DNA of 64,000 bases from Gemmobacter caeruleus (lineage in GTDB: Bacteria; Pseudomonadota; Alphaproteobacteria; Rhodobacterales; Rhodobacteraceae). Location: positions 682,001-746,000 of the forward strand of contig NZ_VKKX01000011.1 of NCBI RefSeq assembly GCF_008271655.1. Reading direction: 5' to 3'. This document shows positions 1 through 8,879 of the stretch, piece after piece (the stretch's first letter is position 1; the number at the start of each line of letters is the position of its first letter). Under the pieces are notes generated by a model, which saw only the letters and a program-made list of their open reading frames with translations, was not told the origin of the DNA and made no database searches. A program made the position numbers and the translations under genes.

Positions 1-683
1 ACTTCTATGGCCGGACCCATGGCAAGACCCTGCGCGCCAGCCAGAAGACCTATCTGGCCGAGGATCTGGGCAAGCTGAGCCTGGACGGTGTGACCGTGCA
101 GTCGAACCCGGGGCGCAGGCCGCTGGATCTGGCGGCGCTGACGGGGGGGCGGCCGCTCTGGCTTGAGGTCGGCTTTGGCGGCGGCGAGCATCTGGTCCAT
201 ATGGCGGCGCGTTACCCGGACGTGTTCCTGATCGGCTGCGAGCCCTTTGTGAACGGCATTGCCATGCTGCTGGGCAAGATCCGCGCGGCCGGGGTCACCA
301 ATCTGGCGCTGCATCCGGGCGATGTGCGCGACCTGTTCGACGTGCTGCCGCCCGAAACCGTGTCAAAGGCCTTTCTGAACTACCCCGATCCCTGGCCCAA
401 GGCGCGCCATCACCGCCGCCGCTTCGTGACGCCCGATTACCTCGGGCCGCTGGCGCGCAGCCTGAAGCCGGGCGCGGAATTCCGGGTGGCGACCGATATC
501 CCCGATTATGTCCGTCAGACGCTGGAGGAAGTGCCGGTCGCGGGCTTCGATCTGGTCGAAAAGGCCGGCCCCGGTTTCGGCCAGGGCGCCGCCTGGGAGG
601 ACTGGCTTTCGACGCGCTATGAACAAAAGGCGCTGCGCGAGGGGCGCGACCCGCATTACCTGACCTTCCGCCGGCAGGGCTGA
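1..683 (+). CDS. trmB: tRNA (guanine-N7-)-methyltransferase, 5' truncated by window edge
   Basis: SAM-dependent methyltransferase that makes m7G46 in the variable loop of tRNAs. The reading frame is open from base 3, and its first residues (FYGRTHGKTLRASQK) look like the normal TrmB N-terminus, so the true start lies before the window; the GTG at 90 is internal. Visible are the SAM-binding segment LEVGFGGGEHL (about residues 55-65 of the visible 226) and the TrmB signature NYPDPWPKARHHRRR. The C-terminus is complete, ending TFRRQG. The next gene follows on the same strand after about 150 bases. The family assignment is secure. Confidence 0.95.
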   Translation, partial: FYGRTHGKTLRASQKTYLAEDLGKLSLDGVTVQSNPGRRPLDLAALTGGRPLWLEVGFGGGEHLVHMAARYPDVFLIGCEPFVNGIAMLLGKIRAAGVTNLALHPGDVRDLFDVLPPETVSKAFLNYPDPWPKARHHRRRFVTPDYLGPLARSLKPGAEFRVATDIPDYVRQTLEEVPVAGFDLVEKAGPGFGQGAAWEDWLSTRYEQKALREGRDPHYLTFRRQG

Positions 684-834
684 AGCCGCGCTGGCCGCGA
701 CTGAAACAATGAATCACATCCGTTTGACGGCGCGCGACCGGGGTTTGCATTGCGTTCCCGGCATCCTAGCTGTTTGCTGTGACCAAGCCCGGCGGGAGGC
801 CGGGCACGTTCTTGCGACCGAAAGGAGTTCTGCG

Positions 835-2313
835 GTGCAATCCAGAGCGATTTCCTTGGATGTTCCGGCCCTCGCCCCGCGGCAGCGGGCGGTGCGGATG
901 ATGGGGGCCCTGCTGCTGGGCCTGACCGTGGCCATGGGCCCCGCGCATTTCGTCGAGGCCCGGGGCGCCCCCGAGAGCTTTGCCGATCTGGCCGAAAAGA
1001 TCAGCCCGGCGGTGGTGAACATCACCACCTCGGCGGTGGTCGAAGCCTCGACCGAGTCGATGCCGCAACTGCCCGAGGGATCGCCCTTTCAGGATTTCTT
1101 CGACCAGTTCCAGAACCGCAACGGCGATACCGGCCCGCGCCGGTCCGAGGCGCTCGGTTCCGGTTTCGTGATTTCGGAGGATGGCTATATCGTCACCAAC
1201 AATCACGTCATCGAGGGCGCGGACCAGATCGAGATCGAGTTCTTTTCGCACAAGCGCCTGCCGGCCAAGCTGGTCGGGACCGATCCCAAGACCGATATCG
1301 CGCTGCTCAAGGTCGAAAGCCCCGAGGCGCTGCCCTTTGTCAGCTTTGGCGACAGCGATCTGATGCGCGTGGGCGATTGGGTCATGGCCATGGGCAACCC
1401 GCTGGGCCAGGGTTTTTCGGTCAGCGCGGGCATCGTCTCGGCGCGGGGGCGCGAATTGCAGGGCACCTATGACGACTTCCTGCAAACCGATGCCGCGATC
1501 AACAAGGGCAATTCGGGCGGGCCGCTGTTCAACATGGACGGGCAGGTGGTCGGGGTGAATACCGCGATCCTGTCGCCCACCGGCGGCTCGATCGGGATCG
1601 GCTTTTCGATGGCGTCGAATGTGGTGCAGAAGGTGACGAACCAGCTGCGCGAATTTGGCGAGACGCGGCGCGGCTGGCTGGGTGTGCGCATCCAGGACGT
1701 GACGCCCGACGTGGCCGAGGCCATGGGCCTGGGCGATGGCGCCGTGGGCGCGCTGATCACCGATGTGCCCGAGGGCCCGGCCAAGGAGGCCGGCATGATG
1801 GCGGGCGATGTGATCACGCTGTTCGACGGCAAGCCGATCAAGGATGTGCGCGACCTGACCCGCCGGGTGGCCGATGCGCCGGTGGGCGAGGCGGTCAAGG
1901 TCGAGGTGCTGCGCGAGGGCAAGACCGAGACGCTGACCGTGACGCTGGGCCGCCGCGAGGAGGCCGAGGCGACCGAGGCCGCCGCCGCCAAACCCGGCAC
2001 CCCGCAGGCGCCGGCCAAGGCCGAGCTGCTGGGCCTGACGGTGGAGCCGGTCTCTGCCGAGCTGCGCGAGAAGCTGGGGCTTCAGGGCGATGAGGGCGGC
2101 CTTGTCGTGACCAAGGTCGATGGCACCTCGGAGGCCTATACCAAGGGGCTGCGCGAAGGTGACCTGATCACCGAGGCCGGCCAGCAGAAGGTGGCCCGGA
2201 TCGAGGATCTGCAAGCGCGCATCGACGAGGCGAAAGAGGCGGGGCGCAAGTCGATCCTGCTCTTGATCCGGCGCGAGGGTGATCCGCGCTTTGTCGCGCT
2301 GTCGGTCGAATAG
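835..2313 (+). CDS. Do-like periplasmic serine endoprotease (DegP/HtrA family)
   Basis: Periplasmic protease/chaperone of the HtrA family (S1C), 492 residues. I chose the GTG at 835 because AAAGGAG lies about 8 bases before it and the frame then begins with a signal peptide (hydrophobic MMGALLLGLTVAMG, cleavage near VEARG); an ATG at 709 would add an implausible leader. The catalytic triad is His124 (NNHVIEG), Asp154 (KTDIALLKV) and Ser227 (GNSGGP). Two PDZ domains follow (about 295-385 and 400-490), separated by an Ala/Glu-rich linker, the DegP/DegQ arrangement. A Gln/Asn-rich segment sits before the protease domain. Expected to degrade misfolded envelope proteins. DegP, DegQ and MucD cannot be told apart from sequence alone. 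Confidence 0.93.
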   Translation: MQSRAISLDVPALAPRQRAVRMMGALLLGLTVAMGPAHFVEARGAPESFADLAEKISPAVVNITTSAVVEASTESMPQLPEGSPFQDFFDQFQNRNGDTGPRRSEALGSGFVISEDGYIVTNNHVIEGADQIEIEFFSHKRLPAKLVGTDPKTDIALLKVESPEALPFVSFGDSDLMRVGDWVMAMGNPLGQGFSVSAGIVSARGRELQGTYDDFLQTDAAINKGNSGGPLFNMDGQVVGVNTAILSPTGGSIGIGFSMASNVVQKVTNQLREFGETRRGWLGVRIQDVTPDVAEAMGLGDGAVGALITDVPEGPAKEAGMMAGDVITLFDGKPIKDVRDLTRRVADAPVGEAVKVEVLREGKTETLTVTLGRREEAEATEAAAAKPGTPQAPAKAELLGLTVEPVSAELREKLGLQGDEGGLVVTKVDGTSEAYTKGLREGDLITEAGQQKVARIEDLQARIDEAKEAGRKSILLLIRREGDPRFVALSVE

Positions 2314-2442
2314 GCGCACGGCGAACAGGGGCGCGACAGTTCGCGGAAATCATCGGGGCGGCGGCGGGGCGACCAGCCGCCGCTTTTGCTTGGCGGCCCC
2401 GCCCGGCTGCGGCATGCTGCGCCGAAACCGACAGGAGCGCCC

Positions 2443-2832
2443 ATGACAGACCCCGTTCTTCCGCCGACCTCGGAGCCGGTGATCCGCACCATCGCCATGC
2501 CCGCCGATACCAACCCTTCGGGCGACATCTTCGGCGGCTGGCTGATGGCGCAGATGGATCTGGCGGCGGGCAATCTGGCCGCCCGGCTGGCGCGCGGCCG
2601 GTCGGCCACCATCGCGGTAGAGGGGATGACCTTTCTCAAGCCGGTCAAGGTGGGGGATGAGGTATCGCTTTACGCCGATCTGGAGGGGATGGGGCGGACC
2701 TCGATGCGCATCCATGTCGAGGCCTGGCGACGCGATCGCTACGGGTCGGAAAGCATCAAGGTGACGGATGCGTCCTTCACCTTTGTCGCGCTGGATGCCG
2801 AGGGGCGGCCCCGGCCAATCCCGCGCGACTGA
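2443..2832 (+). CDS. acyl-CoA thioesterase, YciA/hotdog family
   Basis: Cytosolic single-hotdog thioesterase of 129 residues that hydrolyses acyl-CoA esters. The start ATG follows ACAGGAG at good spacing. The segment NPSGDIFGGWLMAQMD (about residues 23-38) is the YciA catalytic motif with its conserved Asp, and VEGMTFLKPVKVGDEV is the usual strand before the CoA-binding region. Length fits the family. A perfect hairpin plus conserved box (2856-2913) lies directly downstream in the convergent gap before the L,D-transpeptidase gene. The exact acyl chain preference cannot be read from sequence. Confidence 0.9.
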   Translation: MTDPVLPPTSEPVIRTIAMPADTNPSGDIFGGWLMAQMDLAAGNLAARLARGRSATIAVEGMTFLKPVKVGDEVSLYADLEGMGRTSMRIHVEAWRRDRYGSESIKVTDASFTFVALDAEGRPRPIPRD

Positions 2833-2855
2833 CGCCTGGCGCGGGGTGGTCAGCG

Positions 2856-2913
2856 CCGGAGGGGTTTTGCACCCCTCCGGACCTCCCCGCAGGATATTTT
2901 TGAACAGATGAAG
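2856..2913 (+). repeat. hairpin + ATATTTTTGAACAGATGAA box, copy 1
   Basis: A perfect 10-bp stem (CCGGAGGGGT / ACCCCTCCGG, loop TTTGC, 2856-2880) is followed by the conserved box at 2892-2913. It lies after the YciA thioesterase gene, on the same strand, in a convergent intergenic gap. The stem followed by an AT-rich TTTTT run resembles a Rho-independent terminator, but the box continues with a conserved GAACAGATGAAG that a terminator does not need. Six more copies occur in the window. Confidence 0.8.
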
Positions 2914-2920
2914 GGGGCGG

Positions 2921-3466
2921 TCAGGGGCGGATTTCGATCGGGGTGCCATCGGGCACCCGCGCCCAGATCGCCTCCATCTCGGTATTGGTGACGCCGATGC
3001 AGCCATCGGTCCAGTCCGCCATGCGGTGCAGCCTGCCAAGCGCGCCCCAGCCGTTCGGCAGACCATGGATCATCACCGCGCCGCCCGGGCTGACCCCGGC
3101 CGCCGCCGCCGCCGCACGGTCGCGGGCATCGGGGTAGGAGATGTGCAGGCTCAGATGCGCGACCGAGCGCGGGTTGCGCCAGTCGATGACATAGCTGCCT
3201 TCGGGCGTGCGTTCATCGCCCTCTTGGCGTTTGGGACCATCGCCGGGCGCGCCGCCAAGCGCGATGTCATAGCTGGCGATCCGGGTCGTGCCGCGCCACA
3301 GCTCCATCCGCCGGGCGGATTTCTCGACGATGATGCGGTCGGCCTGTTCCGCCACCGGGCGCATCGGCGGCGGTGTGCCGGGGGCGAGCCGCGCCATGGC
3401 CTTGGTATAAAGCGGCAGGCCCAGCAACAGGGCGATCGGCAGGCCCAGCCACCAGCGCCGCCGCAT
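2921..3466 (-). CDS. L,D-transpeptidase family protein (YkuD/YafK type)
   Basis: Predicted periplasmic enzyme that forms or edits 3-3 peptidoglycan crosslinks, or anchors proteins to peptidoglycan, 181 residues. The N-terminus is a membrane anchor or signal (RRRWWLGLPIALLLGLPLY). The catalytic signature is present: VMIHGLPN (about 132-139) and, downstream, DWTDGCIGVTN with the nucleophilic Cys (about residue 156) and the Gly-x-x-Asn end. The start ATG overlaps the stop of the upstream HD-domain gene by one base (TGATG), so the two are translationally coupled. The product of the first gene in this minus-strand set also binds peptidoglycan. The precise reaction is not determined. Confidence 0.88.
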   Translation of the reverse strand: MRRRWWLGLPIALLLGLPLYTKAMARLAPGTPPPMRPVAEQADRIIVEKSARRMELWRGTTRIASYDIALGGAPGDGPKRQEGDERTPEGSYVIDWRNPRSVAHLSLHISYPDARDRAAAAAAGVSPGGAVMIHGLPNGWGALGRLHRMADWTDGCIGVTNTEMEAIWARVPDGTPIEIRP

Positions 3467-4101
3467 CAGCCGATTTCCCGCAAGAGCCGCGTGCGGAAGG
3501 CGGCGACCCAGTCGGCGCGTTCCTCGGCCATGTCGCGGCCGGTTGCGGTCTGCATCGTGGCGACGATGGGAAACAGCTTGACCTCCAGATGGTCAAGCGC
3601 GAAGGCGCGGTCGTCCAGCGGGCGGTGCTGTGCCAGCGGATCGTCGGGGTCATAGATCTGGCCCCCCATCAGCCCGCTGACCGCGAACATCCGCGCAAGG
3701 CCGATGGCGCCAAGCGCCTCCAGCCTGTCGGCATCCTGCAAGATGCGCGCCTCGGCCGTTTCGGGGGCGATGCCGGCGGAAAAGCTGTGGGCGGCAATGG
3801 CATGGGCCACCGCGTCGAGCCTGGCCGCGGGAAAGCCGGCCTCGCGCAGCCAGTCCACCGCCGCCCGCGCCGAAAGGACCGAGGCCTCGTGCCGGTTGGG
3901 CGCATCCTTGGGCAGGTTCACCAGGTCATGCAGATAGGCGGCGGCGCAGAGCACCTCCAGATCGGCGCCGCCCTCGGCCGCGGCGATGCGGCGGCAATTG
4001 GCCCAGACCCGGCGCAGATGGCCGATATCATGCGCGGCATCCGACTGGCCTTGCCAGAGGTCGGCCAGCGCAGCCTCGTAATCGCGTTCGGTCAGGCTCA
4101 C
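3466..4101 (-). CDS. HD-domain phosphohydrolase
   Basis: Predicted metal-dependent phosphohydrolase of the HD superfamily (YedJ-like), 211 residues. The motifs are DAAHDIGHLRRVWANCR (first His), AAAYLHDLVNLPKD (HD pair) and, near 120-128, LQDADRLEA (distal Asp). I chose the GTG at 4101 because it overlaps the stop of the upstream lipoprotein gene (GTGA). The gene is the middle one of a three-gene minus-strand set between a peptidoglycan-binding lipoprotein and an L,D-transpeptidase. The substrate is unknown; members of the superfamily hydrolyse nucleotides or related phosphoesters. Confidence 0.85.
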   Translation of the reverse strand: MSLTERDYEAALADLWQGQSDAAHDIGHLRRVWANCRRIAAAEGGADLEVLCAAAYLHDLVNLPKDAPNRHEASVLSARAAVDWLREAGFPAARLDAVAHAIAAHSFSAGIAPETAEARILQDADRLEALGAIGLARMFAVSGLMGGQIYDPDDPLAQHRPLDDRAFALDHLEVKLFPIVATMQTATGRDMAEERADWVAAFRTRLLREIG

Positions 4102-4640
4102 AGCTCGTCCAACTCCGTCTTCACAAGGCCCAGCGTCTTGGCGCCCGCCAGCGACAGGACCGGGCTGTCGAGCCCCAGCGGCTCCTGAAAACGGCGGACG
4201 GCGTCCAGGGTGGCGGCGTCCATCGCCCCTGTCAGCGGCGCGAGGTAATAGCCCCGCGCCTTGAGCGCGCGCTGCACCGAGGCGATGAAATCCATCGTCA
4301 GTTCCTCGGGGCAGGGGGTGCGGATATGGATCGCCTGCCGGTCGCGCAGGATGCGCTGATGGGTCGAGGTCGCATAGGTCGCGGGGGTGACGACCGCGCC
4401 CGCCGCATCGGTCACGGCCGGGGTCACGACCACCTGTTCCGAAACCGTCTCGATCACGGCGGGGGTGATGTCGGTGGTCCAGCACCGACCGGGACGCGAG
4501 GGGGGGGGCGGGGTCTTGGTCCCGGCGACGCGGATCACGCCTTTTGACAGGTCGGCGGTGCCGGGGGCCGCGGGGCCGCCGCCGGTGCAGCCGGCAAGCA
4601 GCGGCAGGGCCAGCAGGACGGCGGTCTTCAAGAGGGTCAT
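4098..4640 (-). CDS. lipoprotein with peptidoglycan-binding-like domain
   Basis: 180-residue predicted lipoprotein. It starts with a lipoprotein signal (LLKTAVLLALPLLAGC, Cys about residue 18 as the lipidation site). A Pro/Thr-rich stretch and a central segment with CWTTDITPAVIETV follow. The C-terminal part (about 118-175: SVQRALKARGYYLAPLTGAMD, then DAVRRFQEPLGLDS) matches the helical peptidoglycan-binding (PG_binding_1) fold. It begins the set lipoprotein-HD hydrolase-L,D-transpeptidase, with overlapping stop/start codons. The role is inferred to be envelope maintenance; no enzymatic motif is seen. Confidence 0.8.
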   Translation of the reverse strand: MTLLKTAVLLALPLLAGCTGGGPAAPGTADLSKGVIRVAGTKTPPPPSRPGRCWTTDITPAVIETVSEQVVVTPAVTDAAGAVVTPATYATSTHQRILRDRQAIHIRTPCPEELTMDFIASVQRALKARGYYLAPLTGAMDAATLDAVRRFQEPLGLDSPVLSLAGAKTLGLVKTELDEL

Positions 4641-4687
4641 CGGTCGGTCTGCCCCTGGGTTCTGCCCGTTTCGACCCGGCACCATAG

Positions 4688-5838
<1,151 letters not shown>

Positions 5839-5844
5839 TCCACC

Positions 5845-5913
5845 CTTCATCTGTTCAAAAATATCCTCGGGGGTGAATTGGGCCGCAGGCCCAAGAGGGG
5901 GCAGACAGCCCCC
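5845..5913 (-). repeat. hairpin + ATATTTTTGAACAGATGAA box, copy 2
   Basis: On the minus strand a perfect GGGGGC/GCCCCC stem with loop TGTCT (5897-5913) and a second small stem (GGGCC/GGCCC, 5880-5892) precede the conserved box (5845-5866). The element lies just downstream of the minus-strand DUF1178 gene, between it and the convergent exported protein gene. Confidence 0.8.
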
Positions 5914-5923
5914 TTGCCCCGGC

Positions 5924-6343
5924 TCAGTTGGTCTTGCGGCCGGGCAGGAATGGCAGCGGCAGCACCGGCACGCCATCCTCGATCAGGCGGCGCGCCTCGT
6001 CGGGCTTTGCCTCGCCATGGATGGCGCGTTCCGGTGCCTCGCCCTCATGCATGCGGCGGGCCTCGGTGGCGAATTCCGTGCCGACATATTCCGATTTCGC
6101 CTCGATCTCGCGGCGCAGCGCGGCCAGCGCCTGTTCCTGCGGGCTGTTCTGGTCGCGCAGCGCGGCGCCGGTTTCGGTCCTGGCCGCGACCGAGGGCGCC
6201 ATCAGCGCCTTTTCCACCGTGCTGTTGCCGCAGATCGCGCAGGCGACCAGGCCGCGCGCCTGCAGCGTGTCAAAGGCGGTGGCCGACTGGAACCAGCTTT
6301 CAAAGCTGTGTCCCTCGGCGCAGGTCAGGGCGTAGCGGATCAT
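5924..6343 (-). CDS. DUF1178 family protein
   Basis: 139-residue protein of the DUF1178 family, common in alphaproteobacteria. The N-terminal MIRYALTCAEGHSFESWFQS and CAICGN (about 35-40) supply two pairs of potential zinc-binding Cys/His ligands, as in a small zinc ribbon. The rest is charged and helical (EQALAALRREIEAKSEYVG), ending in a short hydrophobic VLPLPFLPG tail. The function of the family is unknown. The gene lies downstream of the NUDIX gene on the same strand, with 70 bases between them. Confidence 0.85.
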   Translation of the reverse strand: MIRYALTCAEGHSFESWFQSATAFDTLQARGLVACAICGNSTVEKALMAPSVAARTETGAALRDQNSPQEQALAALRREIEAKSEYVGTEFATEARRMHEGEAPERAIHGEAKPDEARRLIEDGVPVLPLPFLPGRKTN

Positions 6344-6413
6344 GCCAGTGCTGCCGGAAAGCTGTTCTCTCCACATGGCGCTTGCGGCGTCGGAATGCAA
6401 CTGCCCGCGTTGC

Positions 6414-6920
6414 TCAGCCCCGGGCTGCGGCCTCGTGCCCGGGCCAGTTCGCCAGCGAACTGAGCAGCGCGCGCAGTTCCGGCTCGGCCACCTTGCGGGC
6501 GGCCTTTTCCGGGCGAAACCATTTGCGGCGGCGCTGTTTCTTTTCAGGGAAGCGGTCGGCCAGCCCGCGCACCTTGAGCGCATAGACTGCCACCACGCAG
6601 GGCAGGGGGCTGCGTTCCGGCCCCAGGCCCTTGTCATAGGAATAAAGCCCCAGGCAATGCGGATCGGGCTCGCCCTCGACCCCCGCCTCCTCCCAGGCCT
6701 CGCGCGCGGCCGAGGCTTCGGGGTTCAGGTCGCGGATCGGCCAGCCCTTCGGGATCACCCAGCGGCCGGTATCGCGGCTGGTGATCAGCAGCACCTCTAC
6801 CCCCGCGCCCCCCTTGAGCGCGGGGCGCCAGCACAGCGCCGCATATTGCGTGCGGATGTCACGGGCGTCGGGCGCCTCGGCCGCGCGAGGCGGGGCCTTC
6901 GGGGATGTCTGGCCAGTCAC
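6414..6920 (-). CDS. NUDIX hydrolase
   Basis: 168-residue pyrophosphohydrolase. The Nudix box is complete: G (in KGWPIRDLNPEAS), then AAREAWEEAGVEGE with the REUXEEXGU core at about residues 72-79. The surrounding WVIPKGWP and the short C-terminal WFRPEKAARKV helix resemble the diphosphoinositol-polyphosphate (DIPP) type of small bacterial Nudix enzymes. The substrate is not determined. The 70 bases after its stop, before the DUF1178 gene, hold no terminator I can see, so the two may be cotranscribed. Confidence 0.9.
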   Translation of the reverse strand: MTGQTSPKAPPRAAEAPDARDIRTQYAALCWRPALKGGAGVEVLLITSRDTGRWVIPKGWPIRDLNPEASAAREAWEEAGVEGEPDPHCLGLYSYDKGLGPERSPLPCVVAVYALKVRGLADRFPEKKQRRRKWFRPEKAARKVAEPELRALLSSLANWPGHEAAARG

Positions 6921-7221
6921 GGGTCTGCCTGCCTGCTTCGGATACCGTTTACCAAACCCGCCCCGGCCGCGTGCCGCATCGCCTGCGTCTGGCCGGATCG
7001 GGCGGCGCCCTGGATTGGTTCCCAGTGTCGCCTTGTCCTATTGACAAAGTATGAAGCCTTTGCGCGGGATTTCAACCCCATGCTGACCAGACGCGGCGTC
7101 GGGGCGGCAGGCGCGCCGCATCGGCGGTTGACCGGCCCGCGCGGCGCGTTGATGATCGGCGCCGGATCCGGGCAGAAGGAAGGTCGGCACTCCCCATGGT
7201 TTTCCTGTCTGCGGGCGCCGC
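6921..7221. other. intergenic region, no assignable feature
   Basis: Divergent gap of 301 bases between the NUDIX gene (minus) and the histone-deacetylase-like gene (plus). It has a lone TTGACA at 7041-7046 on the plus strand but no convincing -10 hexamer at the right distance. The short ATG-started frames in it lack ribosome-binding sites and recognisable products. It presumably contains both divergent promoters. Confidence 0.4.
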
Positions 7222-8340
7222 ATGACGCCGCTGTTCCTCGGATCGGAGATTTATCGCGGCTCGTCCTATGGCGGGGGCCATCCGCTGCGGGTGCCGCGGG
7301 TCTCGACCGTGATGGATCTGGCCCGGGCGCTCGATTGGCTGCCGGCCGCGCAGTATCGCAGCAGCCCCCGCGCGCGCCCCGCCGCGCTGACGGGCTGGCA
7401 TGACCCGGCCTATATCGCCGCGCTGGAACAGGCCGAGGCGCTGACCCGCGCGGGCCGGGCGCTGCCGGCGGATTGGGCGCGGCGCTTTGGTCTTGGCACC
7501 CCGTCGAACCCCGCCTATCCCGAGATGTTCCGCCGCCCCGCCACCGGCGCCGGGGGCATGATCTGGGCGGCCGAGACGCTGGCCCATGCGCCTGCCGGGG
7601 TGATCCATGTGCCGGGGGCGGGCACGCATCACGCCTTTGCCGGGCGGGCGGCGGGGTTTTGTTACCTCAATGACCTGGTGCTGGGGCTGCGGGCTTTGCA
7701 GCATGCCGGGCTGCGGCGGCTGGCCTATGTCGATCTTGATGCCCATCACGGCGACGGGGTGGAGGCCGCCTTTGCCGATGCGCCCGAGGTGCTGCTGATC
7801 TCGGTGCATGAAGAGGGGCGCTGGCCGTTTACCGGCGGGGTGGCGGATCGCGGCGCGGGGCAGGTGTTCAACCTGCCGGTGCCGCGCGGCTATAATGATA
7901 GCGAGGCGGCCGAGGTCTGCGCCCGGCTGCTGGTGCCGCGCCTTGTCGCCCATGCGCCCGAGGCATTGGTGATCCAGTGTGGCGCCGATGCGCTGGCCGA
8001 GGATCCCTTGTCGCGGCTGGCTCTGTCGAACCGCGCCTATCTGGCGACGCTGGCCGCGCTGTTGCCGCTGGCGCCGCGGGTGATCGTGACCGGCGGGGGC
8101 GGCTATCACCCCTGGGCGGTCGGGCGGCTGTGGACGGCGATCTGGGGGCTGATCGCGGGCCATGCGCCGCCCGACCGGCTTCCCCCGGCAGCGGAGGCGG
8201 TGCTGCGCGGGCTGGACTGGCGCGGCGGCGGCCGCCCCTTGCCGCCCGAGCCGCTTTACACCACGCTCCTCGACGCCCCGCGCCCGGGGCCAGTGCGCGC
8301 CGAACTGCGCGACCGCCTTGCCTTGCTGGAGCGCCGATGA
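7222..8340 (+). CDS. histone deacetylase family protein (acetylpolyamine/AcuC-like amidohydrolase)
   Basis: 372-residue arginase/deacetylase-fold enzyme, expected to remove acetyl groups from lysine or acetylated polyamines using zinc. All class I/II deacetylase active-site residues are visible: His136-His137 (GTHHAF), metal ligands Asp171/Asp173 and His175 (DLDAHHGDGV), Asp261 (GADALAEDP) and the transition-state Tyr295 (GGGGYH). The ATG of the next gene, thpR, overlaps its stop (ATGA). Bacterial homologues act on acetylpolyamines, acetoin-related substrates (AcuC) or acetylated proteins; which applies here is not shown. Confidence 0.9.
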   Translation: MTPLFLGSEIYRGSSYGGGHPLRVPRVSTVMDLARALDWLPAAQYRSSPRARPAALTGWHDPAYIAALEQAEALTRAGRALPADWARRFGLGTPSNPAYPEMFRRPATGAGGMIWAAETLAHAPAGVIHVPGAGTHHAFAGRAAGFCYLNDLVLGLRALQHAGLRRLAYVDLDAHHGDGVEAAFADAPEVLLISVHEEGRWPFTGGVADRGAGQVFNLPVPRGYNDSEAAEVCARLLVPRLVAHAPEALVIQCGADALAEDPLSRLALSNRAYLATLAALLPLAPRVIVTGGGGYHPWAVGRLWTAIWGLIAGHAPPDRLPPAAEAVLRGLDWRGGGRPLPPEPLYTTLLDAPRPGPVRAELRDRLALLERR

Positions 8341-8879
8341 CCCGAAGCTTCATCGCCCTTGGACTGCCCGAAGACCTGCATGCCGCCCTGCGGCTGGTGC
8401 AGATGCGCCTGCCCTTGCCCGCCCGGGTGGAGCCGGAGGATTTTCACCTGACCCTCGCCTTTCTCGGCGATCAGCCCGATCATGTGCTGCAAGAGGTGCA
8501 TGAGGGGCTGGAGGCGCTGCACATGCCGCCCTTCACCCTGCGGCTGACCGGGGTGAACGGCTTTGGCGGGGCGAAGCTGCGGCTGGTCTGGGCGGGGATT
8601 GCGCCCTCGGATCCGCTGATGCGGCTGCAAGCCAAGGTGGCGCAGGTGGCGGTGCGCGCGGGCATCGCGGTGAAAAGCGCGGGCTTTACCCCGCATGTGA
8701 CGCTGGGGCGGTTTCCCACGCCCGCCCCGGATCTGCTGGCACGGCTTGAGGCGGCGATGGTGGCGCAGCAGGGCTTTTCCGCCGGGCCATGGCCGGTCAC
8801 CGAACTGGGCCTTTATGCGTCTTATCCCCGGGCGCGGGGGCCGCGCTATGACCTGCTGACCAGCTATTCGCTGGGCTGA
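8337..8879 (+). CDS. thpR: RNA 2',3'-cyclic phosphodiesterase (LigT/2H family)
   Basis: 180-residue 2H phosphoesterase. The two catalytic HxTx motifs are present, HLTLAFLG (about 37-44) and HVTLGRF (about 121-127), at family spacing. Known members hydrolyse 2',3'-cyclic phosphate ends of RNA. The start ATG overlaps the stop of the deacetylase-like gene by four bases, so translation is coupled. Its 3' end overlaps the convergent waaA gene by 16 bases. Confidence 0.92.
   Translation: MTRSFIALGLPEDLHAALRLVQMRLPLPARVEPEDFHLTLAFLGDQPDHVLQEVHEGLEALHMPPFTLRLTGVNGFGGAKLRLVWAGIAPSDPLMRLQAKVAQVAVRAGIAVKSAGFTPHVTLGRFPTPAPDLLARLEAAMVAQQGFSAGPWPVTELGLYASYPRARGPRYDLLTSYSLG

Noticed and set aside
90-683. 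trmB starting at the GTG at base 90
   Set aside because: The frame upstream encodes a typical TrmB N-terminal segment to the window edge, so base 90 is internal.
709-834. Longer N-terminus of the Do-like protease from the ATG at 709
   Set aside because: It would put 42 non-conserved residues before the signal peptide and ignores the good AAAGGAG before the GTG at 835.
7041-7069. TTGACA promoter of the deacetylase-like gene
   Set aside because: The sequence 17 bases later (GCGGGA) is not a -10 element.
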